This document shows, piece by piece, positions 17,982-27,989 of a DNA stretch of 64,000 nucleotides (positions are counted from its first letter, which is position 1; the number at the start of each line of letters is the position of its first letter). The notes beneath the pieces are model-generated. The model was given only the letters and a program-made list of their open reading frames with translations. It did no database searches and had not been told where the DNA came from. A program made the position numbers and the translations under genes. Source of the stretch: Faecalimicrobium dakarense (GTDB lineage: Bacteria > Bacillota > Clostridia > Peptostreptococcales > Peptostreptococcaceae); contig NZ_HG529275.1 of NCBI RefSeq assembly GCF_000499525.1, positions 1 to 64,000 on the forward strand, given 5' to 3'.

Positions 17982-19231
17982 TGAAAAAATTTCTTACTGT
18001 ATTAAAATTTGAGCTTGGGAATTATTTTCAAAAAAAATCTTTTATAATTAGCACTGTAATAATTGCATTAGTAACTATTATTGGTTTATCATTACCTAAC
18101 TTTATAGATATGTCATCTATATTACCAGGCCAAGATAAAAATGAAACTAAAGTAGAAGCGTTTACAGAAGAAGATAAAACTAAGTTTGCAATATATGATG
18201 AAAAGAATATTATTTCTAGTAAAGAAAAGTTAAACGCTTATTTTCCAAACTCAACTTGGGAAGTGGTAAAAAATCAAGATGAATTAAATAAGTTAGTTGA
18301 AAACCAAGATGTAGAAGCAGGTTTCAATATTAAAAGTTTAACTGAGTATGATTATGTTGTTCAAAATACTAAGTTTAATGATGAAAATAAATACATATTT
18401 GATGAACTTTTGAAAAAAGAGTATAGAGAAAATAAAATTACTAGTGAAGGAATAGATTTCAATAAGGTAGATACAATTTATAATACTCAAATATCTTCCA
18501 ATGTTGAAATACTAGGCAAAGATAGTGCAAATAATTATTTTTATGCGTATATATTGATTTTCATTATATATATGATGATTATAATGTATGGTCAATTAAT
18601 TGCTATGGGGATAACAGCAGAAAAAAGCAATAGAGCAATAGAAGTATTAGTTACAAGCACGAGTACGAATAATTTAATATTTGGTAAAGTTATTGCAGGT
18701 GCAATAGCAAGTATAGCACAAGTTGCAGTAATAATGTCATCAGCACTTATTGCATATAAGGTAAATAGTGAAGCATGGAATGGAATGTTAGATAATATAT
18801 TTAAAATTCCTTCAGAATTAATAGTTACATTTGCTATATTTGGAATATTAGGTTACCTATTCTATTCATTCATATTTGGAGCATTAGGAGCTCTAGTATC
18901 AAAAACAGAAGAAATAGGAACAAGTGTTGGTCCTATAATGATGATATTTATGGTAGTATTCTTTATTAGTATGTATGGATTAACTAATGGAGATAGTACA
19001 CTAATAAAGGTTTGTTCATATATACCTTTTGCATCTCCAATGACAATGATAGTAAGAGTTGCAACAGGAACTGTTACATCAATGGAATTCATAATATCTG
19101 CATTAATTTTAATAGTATCAACAGTATTATCAGGAATGGGTGGTGCTAAGATATACAGAATGGCTACGTTAATGTATGGCAATCCTATAAAATTGAGAAA
19201 TGCGTTAAAATGGCTTAAAAGAGAAAAGTAA
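17981..19231 (+). CDS. ABC-2 type permease (NatB-like)
   Basis: A 416-residue ABC-2 membrane protein. It has one N-terminal helix (about 20-40), a large extracytoplasmic domain (about 45-185), then five or six helices with the conserved EKSNRAIEVLVTSTSTNNLIFGK loop. This matches NatB/YhaP. It pairs with the ATPase at 17067. Confidence 0.9.
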   Translation: MKKFLTVLKFELGNYFQKKSFIISTVIIALVTIIGLSLPNFIDMSSILPGQDKNETKVEAFTEEDKTKFAIYDEKNIISSKEKLNAYFPNSTWEVVKNQDELNKLVENQDVEAGFNIKSLTEYDYVVQNTKFNDENKYIFDELLKKEYRENKITSEGIDFNKVDTIYNTQISSNVEILGKDSANNYFYAYILIFIIYMMIIMYGQLIAMGITAEKSNRAIEVLVTSTSTNNLIFGKVIAGAIASIAQVAVIMSSALIAYKVNSEAWNGMLDNIFKIPSELIVTFAIFGILGYLFYSFIFGALGALVSKTEEIGTSVGPIMMIFMVVFFISMYGLTNGDSTLIKVCSYIPFASPMTMIVRVATGTVTSMEFIISALILIVSTVLSGMGGAKIYRMATLMYGNPIKLRNALKWLKREK

Positions 19232-19239
19232 GAAAAAAC

Positions 19240-19272
19240 TAAACTCACGATAGTTATTATCGTGAGTTTTTA
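19240..19272. terminator. Bidirectional terminator between natB-like and gltS
   Basis: AAACTCACGATA / TTATCGTGAGTTT stem between convergent genes, with T tracts on both strands. Confidence 0.8.
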
Positions 19273-19277
19273 TATAT

Positions 19278-20537
19278 TTACAATAGATTCATAAAGGTTG
19301 TTATAACTGCTGAGTTGAAAAATTCTATAAATAATGCTCCAACTAGTGGTAATATGAAGAATGCACTAGGGGCTGGACCATATTTAGAAGCTACAGATTC
19401 CATATTTGCTATTCCATTTGGAGTAGCTCCCATACCAAATCCACAGTGCCCTGATGCAAGTACTGCTGCTGTATAATCTTTTCCCATAACTCTAAATGTA
19501 ATAAAGGAAGCAAACAGTATCATTAATAATGTTTGTAAAGTTAGTAGTATTAATATAGGTATAGCTAGGTCTACAAGCTCCCATAACTTTAAGCTACACA
19601 TAGCCATTGATAAAAATAATGATAAACATATTGAACCTAAGCTTTCTAATTCATTGCTCGCTATTGGCCATATTCCTTTTGAATCTGAAATATTTCTCAT
19701 AATAGCAGCTACTATCATAGCACCTATATAAGATGGCATTGTTATACCTATGCCTGAAAATAAGCTTGATACTATAGTACCAAGTCCCATAGCTATTATT
19801 ATTTGCATAACTGAACTTGTTAATTTACTTTCTGAAAGTTTTCCTATAGATATCTCATCATATGATATCTCATCACATGATACTTCTTCATATGTATCTG
19901 TTGACATTATCTCTTCTTTTATTTTTATTTCCTCTGGTTGAAGTTTATATTTTTGAACTAATCTATTTGCAAGAGGACCACCTATAATACTTCCAGATAC
20001 TAATCCGAATGTAGCACAAGCCATAGCTATACTAAGAGCACCTTCGAGTCCATTTGCTTCCATAAGAGGTCCAAATGCACCAGAAGCTCCATGGCCGCCT
20101 GTCATAGAAACAGAACCTGCAATCAATCCTAGTAGTGGGTCTACACCTATTGCCTTAGCAGATAAAATGCCTACTATATTTTGAGCTAATACCAACATTA
20201 CTGCTACAATTAAAAACTTAATTACTTGTGTTCCGCCTTTCTTTAAAACTTGCAGACTTGCAGTAAATCCAACTGTTGTAAAGAAGGCTGTCATTAATAT
20301 ATTTTGTAAAGTTGTATCAAATATTATAGTAATTATTCCTGTTTGCCTTAATATAAATGCTATTATTGCAAAAGAAAACCCTCCTACAACTGGAGCTGGT
20401 ATACAGTACTTATTTAATACATAAATTTTATTTTTTATAAAAGATCCTATTAAAAGCACAATGGTAGTAAATGCGATGCTTTGAATTATGTCTAAATTTA
20501 GTGTTATCATTTCTAATTCGCTTGAAAATTGCAACAT
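19278..20537 (-). CDS. gltS: Sodium/glutamate symporter GltS
   Basis: A 419-residue membrane protein of the ESS family with about 10-12 helices. The two inverted halves carry GGHGASGAFGP (about residue 148) and CGFGMGATPNGIANM (about 370), the re-entrant signature loops. It imports glutamate with Na+. A central hydrophilic stretch (about 205-230, Glu/Asp/Ser-rich) connects the halves. AGGAGG precedes the ATG at 20537. Confidence 0.95.
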   Translation of the reverse strand: MLQFSSELEMITLNLDIIQSIAFTTIVLLIGSFIKNKIYVLNKYCIPAPVVGGFSFAIIAFILRQTGIITIIFDTTLQNILMTAFFTTVGFTASLQVLKKGGTQVIKFLIVAVMLVLAQNIVGILSAKAIGVDPLLGLIAGSVSMTGGHGASGAFGPLMEANGLEGALSIAMACATFGLVSGSIIGGPLANRLVQKYKLQPEEIKIKEEIMSTDTYEEVSCDEISYDEISIGKLSESKLTSSVMQIIIAMGLGTIVSSLFSGIGITMPSYIGAMIVAAIMRNISDSKGIWPIASNELESLGSICLSLFLSMAMCSLKLWELVDLAIPILILLTLQTLLMILFASFITFRVMGKDYTAAVLASGHCGFGMGATPNGIANMESVASKYGPAPSAFFILPLVGALFIEFFNSAVITTFMNLL

Positions 20538-20638
20538 AAATTTATTCCTCCTTAATATGATTTTAAATTTTATAATGAATAATATTTATATTTCGTTTCT
20601 TTTAAAAAAATTTTCTGATAATTTAAAATAAAAAAATA

Positions 20639-20743
20639 TTATTTTATAAATATATAGTTTGCTAAAATAGTCTCATATAATTTCACACTTATAGTCTGAT
20701 TTAGCGGACGATTGCTTGCTTTTATAAATAAAGTTGTTGCCAT
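20639..20743 (-). pseudogene. 5' fragment of an FMN-dependent NADH-azoreductase gene
   Basis: An intact AGGAGG site is followed by ATG and 34 codons beginning MATTLFIKASNRPLNQTISV, which match the N-terminus of AzoR-type flavodoxin-like azoreductases (FIKANNRP..S(V)KLYE). The frame then stops and no more of the roughly 200-residue enzyme is present. It is a deletion remnant that still carries its ribosome site. Confidence 0.65.
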
Positions 20744-21046
20744 TTTCTTTTCCTCCTGTTTATTATACTTATATTTTTATATGATAGATAGTTTATTATA
20801 ACTATTATTCTATTTTACGAATTTTATATATTTAATAATAAAAGCAACATAGTCAATTTGATTAAGCATATTCCCTATACTACAATAGAATTTTAACAAA
20901 GTCAACCTAAGTTATTTTTACGCTAGGATATTTTATAGGTGAATCTATAGGTTAGCGCATAATACCATATTGGAAAATATGATATAATAATATTATTGTA
21001 ATAGTTGAGTCAAAGAAGATATTTTTAAAGTAATGGGGGGATACAT
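20744..21046. other. Intergenic region upstream of the TetR gene
   Basis: No gene is seen. Two direct TATAGGT repeats (20934-20940 and 20946-20952) lie 95-113 bases before the TetR start and may be regulatory. The rest is AT-rich with no recognisable structure. Confidence 0.35.
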
Positions 21047-21607
21047 ATGTCTCAAATGACTAAAAAATCATTTGCTGCTTCGCTGAAAAAAATGCTAGCA
21101 CAAAAACCGTTAGAAAAAATAAAAGTTATAGACATCACAGAAGATTGTGAAGTAAATAGACAGACATTTTATTATCATTTCAAGGATATTTATGATTTAC
21201 TAGAGTGGGTTTATACAAATGAAGCAACAAGAGCTTTGGACGGTAAAAAGACATATGACACTTGGCAACAGGGATTCACACAAATATTTGACTATATATT
21301 AGAGAATAAATCTTTTGTATTAAATACATTCAATTCTGTAAGTAGAGAATATCTAGAACGTTACTTATATAATGAAACACATTTGCTTTTAATGGGAGTA
21401 GTAGAAGAAAAGGCAAAAGGTATACCGGTTAGGGAAAAGGATAAAGAATTTATCGCAGATTTTTATAAGTATGCATTTGTAGGGCTTTTGCTTGATTGGA
21501 TTAAAAAAGGAATGAAAGAAAAGCCGGCAGATATTATTAGTAGATTGAATACATTGATTTGTGGAAACATTGAACAGGCTTTAGAGCAATATAGGACAGA
21601 TAAATAG
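21047..21607 (+). CDS. TetR/AcrR family regulator (DhaS-like)
   Basis: A 186-residue protein. The N-terminal TetR helix-turn-helix is IKVIDITEDCEVNRQTFYYHFKD, preceded by KKSFAASLKKMLAQKPL, which is the start typical of DhaS-type regulators; the C-terminal half fits the TetR_C_8 ligand domain. It is the immediate upstream neighbour of the oleate hydratase gene in the same direction, though separated by a terminator, so control of that gene is plausible. Confidence 0.88.
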   Translation: MSQMTKKSFAASLKKMLAQKPLEKIKVIDITEDCEVNRQTFYYHFKDIYDLLEWVYTNEATRALDGKKTYDTWQQGFTQIFDYILENKSFVLNTFNSVSREYLERYLYNETHLLLMGVVEEKAKGIPVREKDKEFIADFYKYAFVGLLLDWIKKGMKEKPADIISRLNTLICGNIEQALEQYRTDK

Positions 21608-21638
21608 AGATATTATAAAAATAAATAGAAAATATAAA

Positions 21639-21671
21639 TTAGACAAATATTATTATTTGTCTAATTTTTTT
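21639..21671 (+). terminator. Terminator of the TetR gene
   Basis: TTAGACAAATA ttat TATTTGTCTAA followed by T7. Confidence 0.85.
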
Positions 21672-21815
21672 ACACATTTATAGTTATGCTTAAAATTTTT
21701 ACATAGTTTAAACATTGTCTATATAAGAAAGTATTAAATCGGAATATGATATTAATAAATAAATTACTAAAGCTTTTATAATAACTAAGCTTTAAAGTAT
21801 AGGGGATGATTTTAC

Positions 21816-23584
21816 ATGTATTATAGTAATGGGAATTATGAAGCATTTGCACGTCCACAAAAGCCTGAAGGTGTAGATAGAAAATCAGCATACATAGTTG
21901 GAGCTGGTTTAGCATCTTTATCTGCTGCATGCTTTTTAGTTCGTGATGGACAAATGAAAGGCGAACACATTCATATCTTAGAAGAAATGGATATAGCAGG
22001 TGGTGCTTGTGATGGAATTAATGACCCTCAAAAAGGATTTATTATTCGTGGTGGGCGTGAAATGGAAAATCATTTTGAATGCTTATGGGATTTATTTAGA
22101 TCAATACCTTCAATAGAGACTGAAGGAGTTTCTGTATTAGATGAATATTATTGGTTAAATAAAAAAGATCCAAATTATTCTTTAATGAGAGCTACAGTTA
22201 ACCGTGGAGAAGATGCTCACACAGACGGAAAGTTTACATTAACAGATAAAGCATCTATGGAAATAGTAAAATTATTTATGACAAGAGATGAAGATTTATA
22301 TGATAAAAAAATTGAAGATGTATTTACAGAAGAATTCTTTGAATCAAACTTCTGGCTATATTGGAGAACTATGTTTGCTTTTGAAGAGTGGCATAGTGCA
22401 CTTGAAATGAAGCTTTATATTCAAAGATTTATTCATCATATTGGTGGACTTCCTGATTTTTCAGCTTTAAAATTTACAAAATACAACCAATATGAATCAT
22501 TGATTTTACCAATGATTAAATATCTAGAGTCTAATGGCGTTGACTTTCAGTATAATACAACTGTTACCAATGTAATTTTTGAAATAACAGAAGATAAAAA
22601 AGTAGCAAAACAAATTATTTGTACCAAAGATGGAAAAGAAGAAACTATTGATTTAGTAGAAGATGATTTAGTATTTGTTACAAATGGTAGCTGTACAGAA
22701 AATTCAACTTTAGGTGATGATAATCATGCACCAGCTTTAAACACTAGTGAAGGAGGTTGTTGGAGACTCTGGAGAAATATAGCAGCACAAGATCCTTCTT
22801 TTGGTAGACCTGATAAATTCTGTACTAATATAAATAAAACTAATTGGGAATCTGCTACTGTAACTACTTTAGATAACAGAATTCCTCCATATATAGAAAA
22901 AGTATGTAAACGTAATCCATTTAGTGGAAAAGTTGTTACAGGAGGTATTATTACAGCTAAAGACTCATCTTGGTTAATGAGTTATACTTTAAATAGACAA
23001 CCACACTTTAAAGAGCAACCAGATAATCAACTTGTTGTATGGGTTTATGGATTATTTACTGATGTAGATGGAGATTTTATAAAAAACCAATGAGAGAGTG
23101 TACGGGTTATGAAATCACTCAAGAATGGCTGTATCATTTAGGAGTTCCAGTAGATCAAATTCCTGATATGGCAAAGAATTCTGCTCGTTGTATTCCTTGT
23201 ATGATGCCATATATTACTTCATTCTTTATGCCGAGAACATCTGGAGATAGACCAAAAGTAGTACCAGAGAAATGTGTTAACTTTGCATTTATAGGTCAAT
23301 TTGCAGATACTGTTCGTGATACTGTATTTACAACAGAGTATTCTGTAAGAACAGCTATGGAATCTGTATATACATTACTTGATATTGACCGTGGAGTTCC
23401 TGAAGTATTTGGTTCTTGCTATGATATTAGAGTGTTGCTTGATTCAACTTCTAAGATGATGGATGGTAAAAAATTAACAGATGTTAAACTACCATTAGCA
23501 ACTAGAGTTAAATTAAAATCAGCTATGAAAGAAATTTCAGGAACTATAGTTGAGGAATTATTAGAAAGATATAATTTAATATAA
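21816..23584 (+). CDS. ohyA: Oleate hydratase, interrupted by a one-base frameshift
   Basis: An FAD enzyme of the myosin-cross-reactive antigen family that adds water to the cis-9 double bond of oleic and linoleic acids, a detoxification reaction. The N-terminal dinucleotide fold is [16 protein letters not shown], with [16 protein letters not shown] following. The frame ends early at 23093, but the missing C-terminus ([20 protein letters not shown]..) continues in another frame to 23584. One A is missing from the run AAAAAA (23081-23086). Corrected length is 589 residues, normal for the family. I consider a sequence error most likely. Confidence 0.93.
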
Positions 23585-23592
23585 TTTAATGT

Positions 23593-23631
23593 AAAAGATT
23601 TAGCTTATTAAATTAAGCTAAATCTTTTTTT
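23593..23631 (+). terminator. Terminator of the oleate hydratase gene
   Basis: AAAAGATTTAGCTTA / TAAGCTAAATCTTTT with T tract. Confidence 0.85.
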
Positions 23632-23713
23632 ATTACTTAGCAATTTAGGAACAATATAACGTTAATTTAGTTGATATACTTTAATTATCACGTGATGAAA
23701 GTAGGGATATAAA

Positions 23714-24613
23714 TTGAATTATAGTAAAGTGATATCACAATGTATTGAATTTATTGAAGAAAATATAAAAAGCGATTTGACCCCAGAATTAATAGCTAGT
23801 GAATGTGGATATTCAACTTTTCATTTTTGTAGAATGTTTAATGTTCATCAAGGTATAAGTTTGATGGAGTATGTAAAGAAAAGACGGTTATCACTTGCAA
23901 CTACAAGGCTATTTGAGGGATACAAAATAATAGATATAGCTTTGGAGTATGGATTTGATACACATAATGGATTTTCAAAAGCGTTTAAAAAAGAGTATGG
24001 ATTTAGCCCAACACAATATATAAAGCGTATGGAAGGCTATTACTCTAAAGAATCAATATATAAAATTGGAGGTTATATTATGAATCCTGTTATTGTAAAA
24101 AAACCTGCATTTAAAGTTGCAGGATATGGTATAAAGACTAATATTTCTAATGGAAATTACACTAAAGATGTTGCTTCATTTTGGAGTAATTATAATGGGG
24201 AAAATTTAGAAAGTAAAATGTATAAAGGTTTAGAACCTAAAAAGCATGGTGAAGTTGGATTGTGCATACCATCTAACAATGAAAATGGAGAAACTATATA
24301 TCTTCTTGGGGTAATAGTTGATGATTTTGAATGTGTTACAGATGATATGATGACAGTAGATGTACCTGAAGCGACTTACGCAGTATTTACAACTTTACCA
24401 GTAGATACTACAAATGATTTAGAACAAAAGGAGTTTGTTAATATAATAAAGGAAACTTGGAAATATATATTTGAAGAGTGGTTTAAAGATAGTAAATATA
24501 TATATGATGAAAGTAAAATGGATTTTGAGTTTTATGATGAAAGATGCCACTCAAGAAAAGATACTGTTATGGAGATTTATATTCCAGTATTAGAAAAGGA
24601 AATTGATAAATAA
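23714..24613 (+). CDS. AraC family regulator with C-terminal GyrI-like domain
   Basis: A 299-residue protein. Two AraC helix-turn-helix motifs (ELIASECGYSTFHFCRMFN and IDIALEYGFDTHNGFSKAFK, then YGFSPTQYI) occupy residues about 8-105. A GyrI-like small-molecule domain (VIVKKPAFKVAGYGIKT.. to the end) follows. This matches the Rob/BmrR-type architecture. The start is TTG at 23714 with a weak GTAGGG site. A fragment resembling the end of this gene is found in the chimeric scrap at 35057-35206. Confidence 0.88.
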   Translation: MNYSKVISQCIEFIEENIKSDLTPELIASECGYSTFHFCRMFNVHQGISLMEYVKKRRLSLATTRLFEGYKIIDIALEYGFDTHNGFSKAFKKEYGFSPTQYIKRMEGYYSKESIYKIGGYIMNPVIVKKPAFKVAGYGIKTNISNGNYTKDVASFWSNYNGENLESKMYKGLEPKKHGEVGLCIPSNNENGETIYLLGVIVDDFECVTDDMMTVDVPEATYAVFTTLPVDTTNDLEQKEFVNIIKETWKYIFEEWFKDSKYIYDESKMDFEFYDERCHSRKDTVMEIYIPVLEKEIDK

Positions 24614-24676
24614 AAATACTTTTCTTAGAGTAAGTTATAAAGAACTATACAATAAGTAAGGGATAAAAATGTATGT

Positions 24677-24716
24677 AAAAAAGCACTAATCTTTATAAGA
24701 TTGAGTGCTTTTTTAT
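24677..24716 (+). terminator. Terminator of the AraC gene
   Basis: AAAAAGCACTAATCTT / AAGATTGAGTGCTTTTTT stem with one mismatch and T tract. Confidence 0.75.
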
Positions 24717-24791
24717 TTTTAATAATTAAACTAATAGAAATAATTAAAAAATTAATTTACAATAAAAATAATTTAGTGTTAAATAAAAATG

Positions 24792-24810
24792 TAAGAATTC
24801 ATTAAGAATT
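24792..24810 (+). promoter_or_regulatory. Direct repeat, likely OmpR-type response regulator site
   Basis: TAAGAATT-N3-TAAGAATT is an 11-base tandem repeat about 57 bases before the start of the ABC permease gene. Tandem sites one helical turn apart are the usual target of OmpR/PhoB-type regulators, and such a regulator is encoded in this operon at 27990. Confidence 0.5.
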
Positions 24811-24866
24811 TGAAAAAAATATATTAACAATTAATCTGTACTATATAAAGTAAGGAGGAGATGAAA

Positions 24867-27194
24867 ATGTGGAAAAAGAAAATCAAACAAAAAAAGATTC
24901 AATTTATTTTGGTAGCCATTATTTTAATGGTGTCATCATCGATATTTGCAATATCTATAAGCCTTACAAGTACAGTTGAAAAATATACAAATGAATATTA
25001 CAAAGGAGAAAATATAAAAGATATTGTAGTTCAAACATACAACAAAGATATAATTTCAAAAATAGAAGACTTTATAAAAGAAAAAGAACCTAATGAAAAG
25101 GATGTAAGATATTCAAGTTGCTTAATAGTAGATAGGCAAGTATTTTTAGGAAGTAAAAACCTTGATTTAAGTATGGCAAGTTTGCTAACTTTTGAGGATA
25201 ATAAAAAACATCCTTGGGATGTAGTAATAACAGAAGGTGAAAAAAAATCTAAACCAAGCAAGGGAACTGTGTGGGTACCTAATTTAATAGCAGATTCTAA
25301 GAACTTAAAAATAGGAGATAAATTAAGAATAAAAGATGGCAATGATTATAAGTCTTTAACAATATCAGCACTAGTAAATGAGTCTTTAATTCCAAACTCA
25401 ATGGTTGGAGCTACTAATTTATATATAAACAAAGATGATTATAAGAACTTTAACAATCTTGTAAAATCTGAGTTTATTGGATATAACTCATCAAAAGAAG
25501 AAGATGATGCAACTAAAGAATTAAGTACTTACCTAGGAGATTCATTTGAGGGTGTAATGTACGATAAGTGGGTAATTAATTTTGTAGCAAATTCTACAAG
25601 TATGATTACCGGTGGAATAGGAATGAGCACGGCACTTTTAATATTTATCATATCAATAGTAATAATAAGATTTGTTTTATGGAACAACATACTAAAGGAG
25701 TATAAATCCATAGGAGTATATAAATCTCTAGGATTTACTTCAAAGCAAATAAGAAATATATACTTAAAAAGCTATGGAATAGTTGGTGTTTTAGCTATTA
25801 CAATTGGAAGTTTTCTAAGTATAGGTTTTGTAAACTACATGGTAAAGCTATCAGTTAAGTATATTGGTATATATGAAGGTAATGTAAATAACCTTCCATT
25901 TATATTCTTAACAATATCTATAATGAGTTTGATATTAATATTAAATATATACTTACTACTTAGAAGAATAAATAAGATAAAACCAGTAGAAGCATTTAGA
26001 GTGGGAGTAACTTCATCTAAGGAAAAGTTTAAAAAGTCAGTTATTAAAGATGCTTCAGTACCATTTACTATGGCTATAAATGATATTTTCAAATATAAAA
26101 AGCAAAACTTAATTATGGGAACTGTACTTTCTCTTGTAATGTATTTATCAGCTTTTATAGTTAGTGGAAATTACTCAATGGAAAATGTAGCCTATAATTC
26201 ATGGAATGTATTTGGAACAATTCAAGGAGATATGGCACTGGATTTCCCAACAGGAGATGAGTCTTATAGTAAAGCATTAGAAGAACTAAAAAAAGACTCT
26301 AGGATATTAGGAGTAAGAGAATGTTCATTTGATGTAGGTAAGGTTGTATACTTAGACATAGCTAAATATAATATAAAAAATGCTCAAGCCATTACTACAT
26401 TAGTAGACAATTATGATAATGATGAAGACTTTAATGTATCAATTAAAGAAGGAAGAAATCCAAAATCGAAAAATGAGATTGCTCTAACAGACCAAATATT
26501 AAAAGATGCTAACTTAGATGTTGGAGATTATATAAATGTAAAAGTATTAGGTGAAGAAAAGCCATTACTAATAACAGGAAGCTATACAAGTATGATGTCA
26601 AATAACTATTCTATGAGAATGACTTTAGACATAGTGCCTAATGATTTGAGAAATAGTCTTGTTAACTTAAATCTTAATGTAACTTTAAAAAATAAAAATG
26701 ATTATGAAAGTGTTAAAAAAGACTATAAGGAAAAGTATGAAGTAGCAAGCATAGACATAGCGCCTAGTTTAATTATTCAAACTGCTAAATCAGTTGTTGA
26801 GACTATTACTCCAGTAACTAAGGTTATTCTTTGTGGGATACTGATATTTAGTGTTTTAAATATAGTAAATCTTATAATGATGAACAATGCTGATAACAGA
26901 AGAAATAATGCTATTATGAAATCCCTAGGATTTTCAAATAAATACATTATAAATAGAACTCTATATAGAGTTATTATACTTACAGCTATATCATCACTAG
27001 TTGGGTTTACATTAAATTTAGCTATATCAAAGAGTATATTTAAGGTAGCTATGTCAGGACTAGATGGATTAATGATTCCATATAATTTAGTTTCAATTAC
27101 AATAATAGTTATTGCAACAATAACTATTTTAACAACAATAATATCAATGCTTAGTATAAAAAATATATCCACAATAGAGCTTATGGAAGAATAG
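24867..27194 (+). CDS. ABC transporter permease, duplicated FtsX type
   Basis: A 775-residue membrane protein with two FtsX-like halves. Helix 1 (about 10-32) is followed by a large external domain, helices near 245-370 with a conserved KSIGVYKSLGFTSKQIR loop, then a second half (helix near 415-435, external domain, final helices from about 650 with AIMKSLGFSNKYIINRT). The plan resembles MacB/LolC-type or peptide-resistance transporters. Start chosen at ATG 24867, seven bases after GGAGG; another ATG six bases earlier is too close. It is coupled with the ATPase and two-component genes that follow, suggesting sensing of a cell-envelope-active compound. Confidence 0.9.
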   Translation: MWKKKIKQKKIQFILVAIILMVSSSIFAISISLTSTVEKYTNEYYKGENIKDIVVQTYNKDIISKIEDFIKEKEPNEKDVRYSSCLIVDRQVFLGSKNLDLSMASLLTFEDNKKHPWDVVITEGEKKSKPSKGTVWVPNLIADSKNLKIGDKLRIKDGNDYKSLTISALVNESLIPNSMVGATNLYINKDDYKNFNNLVKSEFIGYNSSKEEDDATKELSTYLGDSFEGVMYDKWVINFVANSTSMITGGIGMSTALLIFIISIVIIRFVLWNNILKEYKSIGVYKSLGFTSKQIRNIYLKSYGIVGVLAITIGSFLSIGFVNYMVKLSVKYIGIYEGNVNNLPFIFLTISIMSLILILNIYLLLRRINKIKPVEAFRVGVTSSKEKFKKSVIKDASVPFTMAINDIFKYKKQNLIMGTVLSLVMYLSAFIVSGNYSMENVAYNSWNVFGTIQGDMALDFPTGDESYSKALEELKKDSRILGVRECSFDVGKVVYLDIAKYNIKNAQAITTLVDNYDNDEDFNVSIKEGRNPKSKNEIALTDQILKDANLDVGDYINVKVLGEEKPLLITGSYTSMMSNNYSMRMTLDIVPNDLRNSLVNLNLNVTLKNKNDYESVKKDYKEKYEVASIDIAPSLIIQTAKSVVETITPVTKVILCGILIFSVLNIVNLIMMNNADNRRNNAIMKSLGFSNKYIINRTLYRVIILTAISSLVGFTLNLAISKSIFKVAMSGLDGLMIPYNLVSITIIVIATITILTTIISMLSIKNISTIELMEE

Positions 27195-27205
27195 GAGGAA
27201 AGGTT

Positions 27206-27961
27206 ATGGAAAGCATTATAAAAGCAAGAGGACTTTGCAAATCATTTATTTTAGGTAAAACAGCAAACAATGTGTTAAAAAATATAAATTTAGATATATA
27301 TGAAGGTGATTTTACTGTAATAATGGGAAGTTCTGGTTCTGGAAAATCAACACTTTTATATTCTATAAGTACTATGGATAATCCAAGTTCAGGTAGTGTA
27401 GAGCTTTTAGGCAAGGATATAACCAATTTAAGTGAAAAAGAAGCAACTAGTATTAGAAATAAAGATATATCATTTGTATTCCAGAGTATAAACCTACTTC
27501 ATGACTTAACTGTAAAAGAAAATATTACTTACACAGGTTTTCTAAATAATAAGGATAAGAAAAGTGTAAATAAAAAGGCAGATGAGTTAATAAATAGATT
27601 AGAATTAAAAGATATAGAAAATAAATATCCTTCAGAAATATCAGGAGGACAACAGCAAAGAGTTGCAATTGCAAGATCTTTAATAAACAATCCAAAGGTA
27701 ATCTTTGGAGATGAACCAACAGGAGCACTTAACTCTTCAACCGGTAAAAAGGTACTTGATATTCTTACAGAGTTAAATAATGAAGGTCAATCAATAGTAA
27801 TGGTAACTCATGATTTAAAGGCAGCATCAAGAGCAAGTAGATTAATTTACTTAAAAGACGGAAGAATTGATGGAGATTTAGATCTTGGAAAGTTCAATGA
27901 AAAAGATTTAGAAGGTAGAGAAGAAAAAATATTTGAATTTATAAGAGAAAGAGGCTGGTAA
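27206..27961 (+). CDS. ABC transporter ATP-binding protein (LolD/MacB type)
   Basis: A 251-residue ATPase with Walker A GSSGSGKST, Q-loop SFVFQSINLL, signature ISGGQQQRVAIARSL, Walker B VIFGDEPTGAL and H-loop VTHDLKAAS. It energises the FtsX-type permease immediately upstream; the genes are 11 bases apart with AGGAGG between them. Confidence 0.95.
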   Translation: MESIIKARGLCKSFILGKTANNVLKNINLDIYEGDFTVIMGSSGSGKSTLLYSISTMDNPSSGSVELLGKDITNLSEKEATSIRNKDISFVFQSINLLHDLTVKENITYTGFLNNKDKKSVNKKADELINRLELKDIENKYPSEISGGQQQRVAIARSLINNPKVIFGDEPTGALNSSTGKKVLDILTELNNEGQSIVMVTHDLKAASRASRLIYLKDGRIDGDLDLGKFNEKDLEGREEKIFEFIRERGW

Positions 27962-27989
27962 TGATATAATCAAAGTGGGGGTGGAAAAA

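Noticed and set aside
23081-23086. Programmed frameshifting or phase variation at the A6 run in oleate hydratase
   Set aside because: A6 is short for slippage, no stimulatory structure is evident, and the same one-base loss recurs in unrelated genes; a sequence error is simpler.
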